A stretch of DNA of 18,821 nt from JAFGFY01 sp964520425 (GTDB taxonomy: Bacteria; Desulfobacterota; DSM-4660; Desulfatiglandales; HGW-15): NCBI GenBank assembly GCA_964520425.1, contig CAZFMX010000064.1:1-18821 (forward strand), read 5' to 3'. Under the pieces are notes generated by a model that saw only the letters and a program-made list of their open reading frames with translations, did no database searches and was not told the DNA's origin. Made by a program: the position numbers and the translations under genes. Within the stretch, counting starts at the first letter, position 1; every line of letters begins with the position of its first letter. Positions 8,113 through 15,469 of this stretch are shown here, piece by piece.

Positions 8113-8901
8113 CTATAGGGAAACCTCTTCAAGGAGCTTCCTCGCTAAATTGCGTCCCTTCTCCTGAGGAGAATCCCCGGGCACCATAAAACAATCCACC
8201 TCACCCAGATCAGGTTCATATAGATCCCTCATCGTCATAGTCTCCACCCTCTCAAAATTCACATCCGCAGCCGACCACTTGGGAATCTGACGCTTCTTGA
8301 CTTTCATCAGGGCGGAAAGAGAAACATTCCTCAACTCACCGACTTCACTGCTGAAGGTTACTAGCGCAGGTAGGACCGACTCTACGGTTTCAATCCCGTC
8401 CGACACGCACCGTTCCACCACCACTTTCCCATCCCGAATCTCAGCCTTTCGGCCAATGCCAATACTGGGAATCTCCAATGTCTCGGCGATCCCTGCCCAT
8501 ACCAGTCCCCCATCCCAATCCGCGCTTTGACGACCGGTAAAGATAAGATCATACTCTCCAATCTTCTTGATGGCATTGGACATGGCCTGGGCCGTGCTAA
8601 AGGCATCCAGGTTTTCAAACTCCGGCCCTTCCACGCCAATCACTTCATCCGCCCCCAAGGCCAGGGCCTTTTGAAGCACAGACTTGGGAAGATCATTGCC
8701 CATACTCAGTACGGTGACTTTACAGTCCTGGCTCTCTTTGATCTTTAAGGCCGCTTCGAGGGCGTTCTCATCAAACGTGCTGAACACCGGCGGCATCCCA
8801 GCCGGGGGGATTGGTTTCTTATTCTCCCTGTCTACCTTGAAGACAGAGAACGGCATCTCCGGATCTACAACAATCTTCATGCATACGATAATGTGGGGCA
8901 T
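8113..8901 (-). CDS. etfB: Electron transfer flavoprotein beta subunit
   Basis: The 262-residue product is the beta subunit of the ETF. It begins IIVCMKIVVDPE, contains the family segment FDENALEAALKI (43-54), the TVLSMG strand (63-68), ALGADEVIGV (81-90) and the nucleotide-binding segment TGRQSADWDGG (122-132). Near the C-terminus is the usual KVKKRQIPKW stretch that precedes the arm packing on EtfA. It is the first gene of the leftward etfB-etfA-ferritin operon. The start codon has CGGAGG (8912-8917 on the complementary strand) about ten bases upstream. The D-W-D-G-G variant after GRQ differs from the DGDT type I associate with many bifurcating ETFs, which may indicate another ETF class; this last point is tentative. 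Confidence 0.95.
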   Translation of the reverse strand: MPHIIVCMKIVVDPEMPFSVFKVDRENKKPIPPAGMPPVFSTFDENALEAALKIKESQDCKVTVLSMGNDLPKSVLQKALALGADEVIGVEGPEFENLDAFSTAQAMSNAIKKIGEYDLIFTGRQSADWDGGLVWAGIAETLEIPSIGIGRKAEIRDGKVVVERCVSDGIETVESVLPALVTFSSEVGELRNVSLSALMKVKKRQIPKWSAADVNFERVETMTMRDLYEPDLGEVDCFMVPGDSPQEKGRNLARKLLEEVSL

Positions 8902-9247
8902 CAGTTCATAACCTCCGATGAATTAATTCTATCCAACAACAAAAAGCAAAAAAGTGCGGCCTTTACTAATATCCATGAAAACATGCTATGATAATCTCAG
9001 ATCGCAGCGTGTTAGTAACCCATCGACATAAAACCCATCATTATGTTGGCAATCAAATGGGGTGCCCTGAACAAGAACCACGCTGATATCCAGATTTATA
9101 ATCCAGAATATACTGTCCTGCAAGTCAAAACTGAAGGTTCTGAATCCAAATATAGGATTTAAAAGGACAAACAGAGTTGCCTTATGGTGAAATCGGTGAG
9201 ATACTCTCTCAAAACAAACTCAAATCTTACATTAAAGGAGGACAACC
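8902..9247. other. Divergent intergenic region etfB / DUF3617 gene
   Basis: About 346 bp separate two divergent genes, so it must hold both promoters. On the minus strand a weak sigma-70-like pair upstream of etfB is TTATCA, 17 bp, TATTAG (about 8964-8992). The plus-strand promoter is listed separately. A 39-codon open frame on the plus strand at 9043-9162 (starting MLAIKWGALN) has no convincing ribosome site and resembles nothing I recognise; it may be chance or a gene remnant. No RNA gene or strong terminator was seen. Confidence 0.4.
9177..9205 (+). promoter_or_regulatory. Putative sigma-70 promoter for the DUF3617 gene
   Basis: TTGCCT at 9177-9182 and GATACT at 9200-9205 are spaced by exactly 17 bp and match the -35 and -10 consensus at four of six positions each. 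The predicted start lies about 35 bp before the ATG, leaving room for the AAAGGAGG ribosome site at 9235-9242. Confidence 0.35.
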
Positions 9248-9670
9248 ATGCGTGCGCCATATGTTATACTTATCTTGGCAACCCTGTTTACTCTGTTATC
9301 TGCAACAACTGCCACTGCCGACTATGATATAAATGAGGGGTTGTGGGAAATCACGACCAAAGTCGAAATGGAAGGTATGCCTATGACGATGGCTCCTTTC
9401 ACCAACACTCAGTGCATCACCAAAGATACGCTGGTGCCCAAATCTGATCAGCCGGGCCAAGAGTGTAAGCTCATCAACCAAAAAACAACAGGGAACACAA
9501 TCACTTATGACATGGAGTGTTCAGGTCCCGGCGGGAGTATGAAAGGACATGGGGAAGCCACCTATACCGGCGACACCATGACCGGGAAAATGGAGATGAA
9601 GATGCCGAGTCAGGGTGATATGAAGATGATTATGAAGATGTCGGGGAAAAGAATCGGTCCCTGCAAGTAG
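9248..9670 (+). CDS. DUF3617 family exported protein
   Basis: A 140-residue protein with a typical signal peptide: Arg at 2, a hydrophobic core at about 5-19, and a TATA-D cleavage region near residue 24. The mature part begins DYDINEGLWEITTKVEMEGM, the pattern of DUF3617 proteins, and contains four Cys (CITKD, ECKL, MECSG, GPCK) that may form two disulfides in the periplasm. It is rich in Met and Lys and has a repeat-like T-G-x-T/M pattern in the second half (KGHGEATYTGDTMTGKMEM). The function of the family is unknown. It has a strong ribosome site (AAAGGAGG, five bases before the ATG), stands alone and does not share an operon with the next gene in any obvious way. Confidence 0.85.
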   Translation: MRAPYVILILATLFTLLSATTATADYDINEGLWEITTKVEMEGMPMTMAPFTNTQCITKDTLVPKSDQPGQECKLINQKTTGNTITYDMECSGPGGSMKGHGEATYTGDTMTGKMEMKMPSQGDMKMIMKMSGKRIGPCK

Positions 9671-9800
9671 GTTTTTTCGCCCTTATCGAGGCTTCATTTT
9701 CTACTGATCATCAGGGGCATCCATCAATCGGGCGGGCATTCCCCGTTTCTTGGAAAAGGACTCCGACTTATTCCGTTAAGGACGGTCTTGGTTTTATTGC

Positions 9801-11939
9801 ATGAAGAATCAACATGACTTCTTTGCGACCGTGCCCAAGAATATGGAACCGTTCTTGAGGGACGAGCTGATTTCATTGGGGGCATCGGAAGTCAAAGAGA
9901 CCCGTGCAGGCGCCTCTTTTAAAGGCTCTATGGAGTTGGCCTATCGGGTCTGCCTTTGGTCCAGAATGGCCAATCGGGTCCTCTTCCCCATCACTCAGTT
10001 CTCAGCCGATACTCCAGAGGCCTTGTATGAAGGGATTCGAGGTATTTGTTGGGAAGCTCATCTAAGAAACTCAGGCACCCTTGCCGTAGATTTCAACACC
10101 AGTCGCTCCGCCATTACACACACAAAATATGGGGCACTGAAGGTCAAAGATGGAATTGTGGACTATTTCAGGGACAAATCAGGAACCCGGCCCTCCGTGG
10201 ACCTCGACACCCCTGATATTCGGGTCAATGTGTTGCTACTCAACAATGAGGCTAAGGTCAGTCTAGATCTGTCAGGAGAGAGTCTTCATCGACGGGGATA
10301 CAGGACTGAAGGCGCCCTGGCCCCATTGAAAGAAAATCTGGCCGCAGCTATCCTGGTCAAGGCTGGATGGCCGGCGATCGCCGAAGCCGGAGGGACTATC
10401 ATAGACCCCATGTGTGGTTCCGGGACCCTGCTCATCGAGGCGGCCCTGATCGCCGCGGATTCTGCGCCTGGGCTATTGAGACCCTATTACGGATTTTTAA
10501 AGTGGGAACAACACCAGCCTGAGGTTTGGGAGAGACTAATCGATGAAGCAGAAGAAAGGGAACGGAATGGATTCGGGAAGATGCCTCCCATCATCGGTTA
10601 TGACTATGATGCGAGTGCCATTCAAAGCGCCCTGAGGAATGTGATCCGGGCTGGATTGACCGGGATGATCCATGTTGAAAAGAGGGAATTGACTCGATGT
10701 GTGCCTTCCAAGAAGACATCCTCGAAACCCGGCATACTCATTGTAAACCCACCTTATGGAAAACGGATAGGAGAAACTCAGGAACTAAGACCCCTTTATT
10801 CAGCTCTTGGTCGCCAACTCAAAACACACTTCCAAGGATGGAAGGCCGCGGTGTTAACAGGCAACCCGGATTTGGGGAAAACCATGGGCCTTCGAGCCAA
10901 AGAAAAGCGGGTCTTCTTCAATGGTCCCGTCCGATGTGACTTCCTTGAATTTGACATCACCCCTATCACCCCTGAATCTCCTCATCGAGTAACACCCCAA
11001 ATCATTTCGCTTGCGGAGCCGTTTGCCAACCGGATCAAAAAAAATAAAAGAAAATTGAAATCGTGGCTCAAAAGAGAATCCATTACAGCCTACCGAATCT
11101 ATGATCGGGACCTTCCAGATTTTGCCGTCGCCGTGGACATCTACGATGAACATGTCCATGTCCAAGAATATCAGGCACCTGAAACTGTTGACCCTCAAAG
11201 GGCAAAGAAGCGCCTCAAGGCCTTGTTGGACGCCCTTCCCGTGTTATTGAACATTCCTCCGAATCAGGTCTTTCTCAAAGTCAGACAGAAACAAAAGGGC
11301 GCTTTTCAGTATGAGAAGATGGCATCCGAAAAGAGGTTCTATCAGGTGTCGGAATATGGATGCCGGTTCTTGGTCAATTTGACCGACTACCTCGACACGG
11401 GATTATTCCTTGACCACCGCTTGATTCGGCGAAATATCAAGGAGATGGCGTGGGGAAAACGGTTTTTGAATCTTTTTTCTTATACCGGTGCCGCATCGGT
11501 CTATGCCGCGAAGGGGAATGCCGAGTCCACCACCAGTGTGGACGTCTCCAAGGTTTATCTGGATTGGGCCAAAAGGAATATGGCCTTAAACGGGTTTTCC
11601 GCACAAAAGCACCGGTTCCTTAAAGCCGATTGTCTGGAATGGGTGAAATCAGAGAAGAAGGCCTATGACCTGATCCTCTTGGCCCCCCCTACTTTCTCCA
11701 ATTCAAAAAAGATGAAAAAGACCTTTGACGTGCAACGAGATCATTCCTCTTTAATACACGAAGTCATGCGCCTTCTCTCCCCCAATGGTCTATTGATCTT
11801 TTCCACAAATTCTCGAAAATTCAAACTGGATCAAAAGGCCCTTTCCGACGTTCATGTGGAGGATTTGACCGCCAAAACCATCCCTCCCGATTTTCAAAGA
11901 AGAGCCAACATTCATCACTGTTGGAAGATCACTCTCTAA
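9801..11939 (+). CDS. rlmL: Fused 23S rRNA m2G2445 / m7G2069 methyltransferase RlmKL
   Basis: At 712 residues this matches the length of E. coli RlmKL (about 700). The N-terminal THUMP region (about 40-155) is followed by the RlmL methyltransferase domain with the SAM motif DPMCGSGTLLIEAA (202-215) and the catalytic NPPYG (316-320). The C-terminal RlmK domain has the SAM motif NLFSYTGAAS (about 556) and PPTFSNS (about 628), then FDVQRDH. It modifies two guanosines of 23S rRNA during 50S assembly, using S-adenosylmethionine. One oddity is that motif IV of RlmK reads LLAPPTFSNS, where E. coli has an Asp (DPPTFSNS), which could alter activity. The ribosome site is weak (AAGGACGG, about 15 bases before the ATG). 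The gene converges with the acetyltransferase gene, overlapping it by 11 bp. Confidence 0.95.
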   Translation: MKNQHDFFATVPKNMEPFLRDELISLGASEVKETRAGASFKGSMELAYRVCLWSRMANRVLFPITQFSADTPEALYEGIRGICWEAHLRNSGTLAVDFNTSRSAITHTKYGALKVKDGIVDYFRDKSGTRPSVDLDTPDIRVNVLLLNNEAKVSLDLSGESLHRRGYRTEGALAPLKENLAAAILVKAGWPAIAEAGGTIIDPMCGSGTLLIEAALIAADSAPGLLRPYYGFLKWEQHQPEVWERLIDEAEERERNGFGKMPPIIGYDYDASAIQSALRNVIRAGLTGMIHVEKRELTRCVPSKKTSSKPGILIVNPPYGKRIGETQELRPLYSALGRQLKTHFQGWKAAVLTGNPDLGKTMGLRAKEKRVFFNGPVRCDFLEFDITPITPESPHRVTPQIISLAEPFANRIKKNKRKLKSWLKRESITAYRIYDRDLPDFAVAVDIYDEHVHVQEYQAPETVDPQRAKKRLKALLDALPVLLNIPPNQVFLKVRQKQKGAFQYEKMASEKRFYQVSEYGCRFLVNLTDYLDTGLFLDHRLIRRNIKEMAWGKRFLNLFSYTGAASVYAAKGNAESTTSVDVSKVYLDWAKRNMALNGFSAQKHRFLKADCLEWVKSEKKAYDLILLAPPTFSNSKKMKKTFDVQRDHSSLIHEVMRLLSPNGLLIFSTNSRKFKLDQKALSDVHVEDLTAKTIPPDFQRRANIHHCWKITL

Positions 11940-12378
11940 TGTTCTCCTTCAGCTCTTTTCCCATACTGATTCTCTTCTCAACAGAATACCCATTGGAAAT
12001 GTAGAGCTTTTCAGCCGCCTCATTCTCTTCAAGCACTTGAAGATTGATCTTCATGCATCCCAACGATGAGAGCTTCTGTTCGGCATGAGAAAGTAGGACC
12101 GATCCGACACCCTGTTTCCGATACAGGGAAAGTACGGCAAGAGAGTAGATCCATCCCCGATGGCCATCATATCCGGCCATTACGGTCCCGATGACCTCGC
12201 CGTTCTTGATCCCGACAAAAAGCAATCCATCGTCTATCGCCAGCTTCTTATCGATAACAAGCGCCGGTGCATTGCGGGCTGTCGAATAACCAAAGGCTTT
12301 CTGCCACAATTCGATGACCTGCCCCTTGTGTATCTTGTCGTTGTACCCCTCTATTTGAAAATCATTCATATCCATCAT
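11929..12378 (-). CDS. GNAT family N-acetyltransferase, YpeA-like
   Basis: A 149-residue GNAT-fold acetyltransferase. The central GTVMAGYDGHRGWIYSLAV (64-82) closely resembles E. coli YpeA, and RKQGVGSVLL fits the acetyl-CoA pyrophosphate-binding motif A (R/Q-x2-G-x-G). The C-terminal NEAAEKLYISNGY is the usual GNAT motif B. The substrate is unknown; free amino acids or protein N-termini are typical for relatives. Its start overlaps the end of the upstream aminotransferase gene by 17 bp, which implies translational coupling. A second Met codon follows the first directly, so the exact start is uncertain. It ends inside the 3' end of the convergent rlmL. Confidence 0.85.
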   Translation of the reverse strand: MMDMNDFQIEGYNDKIHKGQVIELWQKAFGYSTARNAPALVIDKKLAIDDGLLFVGIKNGEVIGTVMAGYDGHRGWIYSLAVLSLYRKQGVGSVLLSHAEQKLSSLGCMKINLQVLEENEAAEKLYISNGYSVEKRISMGKELKENIRE

Positions 12379-13588
12379 TCTCTATCCCTATCCCCACAGC
12401 CTCTTTGATTGATTCCTCAAAAATATCCAGTCCCTTTTCCATCTCTTCTTTGCTTATATTGAGCGCCGGAAAGATTCGAATGCCCGTCTGTTGTGTCTGT
12501 CTTACGAATAATCCATTGGATAGACATTTGTCGTTAACACGGTCGGCTGTCTTTTCATTCTTGAAGTCGATAAGCAAAAGAAGACCCTTTCCGCGAACAT
12601 CAACCACCTTGCCGGAATACTTGCCTTTCAATTCATTCAAGCGTGCCAATGCAAACAGTCCCACCTTTTCCACATTCTCAGATATTTTTCTTTCAATAAG
12701 ATAATCAATCACGGCAAATGCCACGGCACAGCCAAGAGGATTTCCGCAATATGTTCCGCCGTGGTCACTCAATTCAAGTCTGCTTGCGACCCTTTCCGAC
12801 ATGGCAAAGGCGCCAAAAGGAAACCCTCCTGCGATTCCCTTGGCCATGGTCAGGAAATCCGCTTTTACGTCCAATGAACCTGTTACAAACATGGGACCCG
12901 TCCGGCAAAATCCCGTCTGTATCTCGTCAACAATCAGCAGGCTGCCGTTCTTTTCACACATTTGCTCGACTTGAGACAAATAGGCCTCTGAAGGCACTCG
13001 GACACCGCCCTCTCCTTGAATAGGCTCAAGGATTACCGCTGCGACTCGGTCGTCCAGGGCTTGATCCATTTCCTTGATGTTATCGTAGGAGATGAACCGG
13101 TAGTTCGGCATAAGAGGTTTGAACCTCTCCTTATACTTGGCCTGTCCAGTCGCGGACGCCGTGCTGATGGTTCGACCATGGAAACTCTGGAGTGTAGAGA
13201 CGATATCTGTTCTGCCCGTAACCTTCCTGGCCAACTTGATGGCCGCGTCATTGGCCTCTGCCCCGCTGTTGCTGAAGAAGACATGGGTCAGGTTCTTCGG
13301 CATAACATCTCGCATTAATGAAAGCAGCTTGGCCCGTGCAGGGGAATAGGTTAGACCCGAATTGGGGTTTTGGATAATCTTCTTCCCCTGCTCGAACAAT
13401 GCCTTTGTGATGACCGGATTGGCGTGCCCGATACAGGTGACACCCCAACCGGATGTAAAGTCCAGGTACTTGTTTCCATCTTCGTCCCAGACATACACGC
13501 CCTCCCCTCTCTCGATGGACATCTTCTGTCTCTCGAAGAATGGCGCCGTGTATTGGTCTTCAATTTCATATGTATTTTGACTCGACAT
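12362..13588 (-). CDS. PLP-dependent class III aminotransferase (ArgD-like)
   Basis: A 408-residue fold-type I aminotransferase of class III, the acetylornithine/GABA aminotransferase group. Landmarks are the SNSGAEANDAAIKLAR phosphate-binding segment (106-121), FHGRT (136-140), EPIQGEGG (188-195), the PLP pyridine-binding Asp in LIVDEIQTGF (D221), and the Schiff-base Lys K250 in MAKGIAGGFPFGA. Length fits ArgD/AstC (about 400). ArgD-type enzymes can also act as N-succinyl-diaminopimelate aminotransferases, and the nearby dapA and asd make a lysine-pathway role attractive, but acetylornithine or another omega-amino acid is equally possible. It lies about 50 bp after the selenoprotein gene, with an AGGAAGGA ribosome site, and overlaps the acetyltransferase start. 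Confidence 0.88.
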   Translation of the reverse strand: MSSQNTYEIEDQYTAPFFERQKMSIERGEGVYVWDEDGNKYLDFTSGWGVTCIGHANPVITKALFEQGKKIIQNPNSGLTYSPARAKLLSLMRDVMPKNLTHVFFSNSGAEANDAAIKLARKVTGRTDIVSTLQSFHGRTISTASATGQAKYKERFKPLMPNYRFISYDNIKEMDQALDDRVAAVILEPIQGEGGVRVPSEAYLSQVEQMCEKNGSLLIVDEIQTGFCRTGPMFVTGSLDVKADFLTMAKGIAGGFPFGAFAMSERVASRLELSDHGGTYCGNPLGCAVAFAVIDYLIERKISENVEKVGLFALARLNELKGKYSGKVVDVRGKGLLLLIDFKNEKTADRVNDKCLSNGLFVRQTQQTGIRIFPALNISKEEMEKGLDIFEESIKEAVGIGIENDGYE

Positions 13589-13638
13589 TTCCTAATCCTT
13601 CCTTTCAACAATTTACCATGGAATATCAAGACAATTGG

Positions 13639-14001
13639 TTATTGTCCCATTTGTCTTTCATCATTTTCTATGTCCTCCAATATTTTGAAAACATATCTCA
13701 CCGGCCAATCAGCGGCCGAACCACATAATGCCGCCGCTACCGCGGTTGCTTCCAGTATTTCCTGACGACTCATCCCTAAGCCAACAGCACTGCTGACATG
13801 AGACTCAATTCAGCCGTAGCAGGCTCTTGATATACTAATACCCAGAGCGATAAGTTCTTTGTATTTTTGTGAAAGATCCCCGCTTTCAAGGGCCCCTATT
13901 TCCGTTTTGTGCATATCTTGGAATGTTTTGATACCGCTCTCCTGCATTTGCAGGTGAAATTTTACCCGCAGCCTTCGAATTTCATCTGTGTCGATAAACA
14001 T
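13639..14001 (-). CDS. AhpD-like/CMD-family selenoprotein with CxxU motif
   Basis: A 120-residue protein of the carboxymuconolactone decarboxylase (CMD)/AhpD-like family. The frame is interrupted once, by a UGA at codon 64 (complement of 13810-13812). Before it is SRACYG and after it IESHVSSAVGLGMSRQEILEA, so the family motif C-x2-C-x3-H reads C61-Y-G-U64-I-E-S-H68. The sequence after the UGA is clearly the C-terminal CMD helix region (AVAAALCGSAADWP), ending at a TAA at 13639-13641, so a stop at the UGA would give only a 63-residue fragment. A hairpin fitting a SECIS follows. The family uses the redox pair in thiol peroxidase/disulfide chemistry; a Sec there would suit peroxide reduction, but the substrate is unknown. 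The ATG has a strong AGGGAGG site. It sits between asd and the aminotransferase gene in the leftward cluster. Confidence 0.88.
13780..13797 (-). promoter_or_regulatory. Bacterial SECIS hairpin for the CMD-family UGA
   Basis: On the minus strand, GTCAGC pairs with GTTGGC (six pairs, two G-U) around an AGTGCT loop. The loop G lies about 20 nt after the UGA, and the A-G-U apex matches the G/U-rich apex of other bacterial SECIS elements. An alternative register CAGC/GCTG with an AGT loop is also possible. Pairing was judged by eye. Confidence 0.55.
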
Positions 14002-14070
14002 AATAACCTCCCTCTTTTTTCATCCGGATTATCCCGGCAATCGAGTTATTCCTGTCTACTATTTCTCTGC

Positions 14071-15159
14071 TCAATGTCCAAGATACCCTTGAGCCCTCAA
14101 CAATTCCGCCGTGAGTATGGCACCACCCGCCGCGCCTCGCACCGTGTTATGGTGGAGGCCCACAAAACGGATATCAAACACAGGACACTCCCTGAGCCTC
14201 CCTACGACTACGGCCATGCCCTTGTCTTTATCGCGGTCTTTCCGGGGTTGCGGACGATCGACCTCATCGCGATAGATGATGGGTTGCTTCGGCGCAAAAG
14301 GGAGATCGAGCTCCTGTGGAATCCCTGAAAACTCCACCCAAAGACGATGGACCTCATCAAGTGTCGGTTTTTGACCGGCAAACTCCAGACTGACACACGC
14401 CGTATGACCGTGTGTAACCGGCACACGATTACAGTGGGCTGATATTTTGATAGGATCGTGGTTGACGAGGACCCCATTCTCTATTTGTGCCAGGACCTTA
14501 TTGGGCTCTATTTCGGACTTCTCTTCTTCGTCCTTGATATATGGGATCATATTGTCCACCAAATCGATTGCCGACGGCCCTGGGTATCCTGCACCTGACA
14601 GAGCTTCAAGGGTGGAAAGGATCATTCTGCGGGTCTTGTATCCCGCACGTTCCAGGGCGTAGACAGGGGTTATATAGCTCTGGATGCTGCAGTTCGATTT
14701 CACGGCAATAAGTCCCCTGCCCCACCCCCTTTTCCTTTGTTGTTCAGGGATAATATCCAGATGATGAGGATTGACCTCAGGAATCATCATGGGTACATCC
14801 TCGGTCCAGCGATGGGCAGAATTGTTTGAGACCACCGCAAATCCCTTGGAGGCATAACCTAGTTCCAGTTCAGCCACCGCCTTCTTATCCATCTCGAGGG
14901 CAGAAAAAAGGAGTTCACATTTACCCTCTGCCTCTGATATTCGGTTGGCATCAGCAACCATGAGATCTTCCACCCTATCCGGGATTTCGGTTTCCATGTG
15001 CCACCTTCCGGCCACTGTGTCTCTATAACGCTTTCCTGCCGATCCGGGGGATGCCCCCACATAGGTCAATTCAAACCAGGGATGGTTGTCCAAGAGCCTG
15101 ATATAGTTCTGCCCGACCATACCCGTGGCGCCGATGACGCCCGCTGAGATCTTTTCCAT
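14071..15159 (-). CDS. asd: Aspartate-semialdehyde dehydrogenase, archaeal/fungal-type
   Basis: The 362-residue enzyme reduces L-aspartyl-4-phosphate to aspartate semialdehyde with NADPH, the common step to lysine, threonine and methionine. The N-terminal nucleotide-binding motif is GVIGATGMVG (7-16). The catalytic Cys is C157 in KSNCSIQ, and the acid-base His is in NRVPVTHGHT (about H250). SGAGYPGPSAIDLVDN (188-203) is typical of the archaeal/fungal-type subfamily, not the Gram-negative one. The ATG has a strong AAAGGAGG site directly after a T-rich terminator-like leader. It lies downstream of a small unknown gene and the leader described separately, and 69 bp upstream of the CMD selenoprotein gene. 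Confidence 0.95.
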   Translation of the reverse strand: MEKISAGVIGATGMVGQNYIRLLDNHPWFELTYVGASPGSAGKRYRDTVAGRWHMETEIPDRVEDLMVADANRISEAEGKCELLFSALEMDKKAVAELELGYASKGFAVVSNNSAHRWTEDVPMMIPEVNPHHLDIIPEQQRKRGWGRGLIAVKSNCSIQSYITPVYALERAGYKTRRMILSTLEALSGAGYPGPSAIDLVDNMIPYIKDEEEKSEIEPNKVLAQIENGVLVNHDPIKISAHCNRVPVTHGHTACVSLEFAGQKPTLDEVHRLWVEFSGIPQELDLPFAPKQPIIYRDEVDRPQPRKDRDKDKGMAVVVGRLRECPVFDIRFVGLHHNTVRGAAGGAILTAELLRAQGYLGH

Positions 15160-15191
15160 GTGAAATCCTCCTTTTTTTTCAGGGTCTTTTC

Positions 15192-15225
15192 AAAAAAAAA
15201 GCCCAGGCACTTGATGCGCCTGGGC
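15192..15225 (-). terminator. Rho-independent terminator in the asd leader (attenuator)
   Basis: On the minus strand GCCCAGGC pairs with GCCTGGGC, extended inward by a C-G and a G-U pair and outward by A-U pairs, and is followed by nine T at 15200-15192. It lies 33 bp before the asd start codon, so it would stop transcripts before asd unless prevented. It is oriented for the minus strand. Confidence 0.85.
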
Positions 15226-15335
15226 TTGGTGAATCCGTTTTTCAGAAAAAATTACATGACAAAACCTCCTGAAATACGACCGCACCAAACCCATGGACGC
15301 ATAGTGCGTCGGGCCTTCCTGGCTTTAGTCGTATT
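15201..15335 (-). promoter_or_regulatory. Candidate attenuator/riboswitch-like leader of asd
   Basis: The minus-strand transcript can form an 8-bp helix between AATACGAC (15335-15328) and GTCGTATT (15280-15273), enclosing a GACGCA-CTA-TGCGTC hairpin (15310-15296) and a small GCC/GGC hairpin. The segment TGGGTTTGGTG (15293-15283) pairs over 11 bp with CACCAAGCCCA (15231-15221), one pair being G-U. That pairing takes up the 5' arm of the terminator, so it is an antiterminator. The antiterminator strand lies inside the 8-bp helix, so helix and antiterminator compete or form a pseudoknot. A 33-codon leader peptide frame covers the same RNA. I do not recognise a known riboswitch; a lysine riboswitch and a T-box are not evident. 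Confidence 0.6.
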
Positions 15336-15353
15336 GAAGATGTTTTGGTTCAT
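15252..15353 (-). CDS. Putative 33-codon leader peptide upstream of asd
   Basis: An open frame of 33 codons plus TAA starts at ATG 15353-15351 and spans the leader structures. The residues at 7-18 are NTTKARKARRTM, so Thr, Lys, Asn and Met, all derived from aspartate, are frequent in the first half. Two Trp codons (21 and 23) lie exactly in the antiterminator arm. Start support is modest (GGGAAAGA about eleven bases upstream). The last two codons form ATG-TAA preceded by AGGAGG, a possible second, one-codon start site. No homology is claimed. If translated, stalling at codons 8-18 would disrupt the enclosing helix and free the antiterminator; this is inferred from the geometry. Confidence 0.45.
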   Translation of the reverse strand: MNQNIFNTTKARKARRTMRPWVWCGRISGGFVM

Positions 15354-15469
15354 GAAAGTCGTCTTTCCCGTTTCTTGTGTTTATGAGCCCCTATTCTGAG
15401 GCAAGTAAGAAAGGTTTGTCAAGAAAAAATTTCTAAATGATTCAATGCAGCTTACACCAGCGAGAAAAA

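Noticed and set aside
9043..9162. 39-codon open frame before the DUF3617 gene as a real gene
   Set aside because: No ribosome site and no recognisable similarity; kept only as a note in the intergenic entry.
15221..15335. T-box riboswitch or tRNA-like gene in the asd leader
   Set aside because: No T-box AGGGTGGNACCGCG-type sequence is found, and the enclosed arms do not fit D, anticodon and T arms of a tRNA.
15252..15353. Classical tryptophan attenuation from the two Trp codons in the asd leader
   Set aside because: The Trp codons lie in the antiterminator strand, so a ribosome stalled there would block antitermination, the wrong sign, and asd is not a Trp gene.
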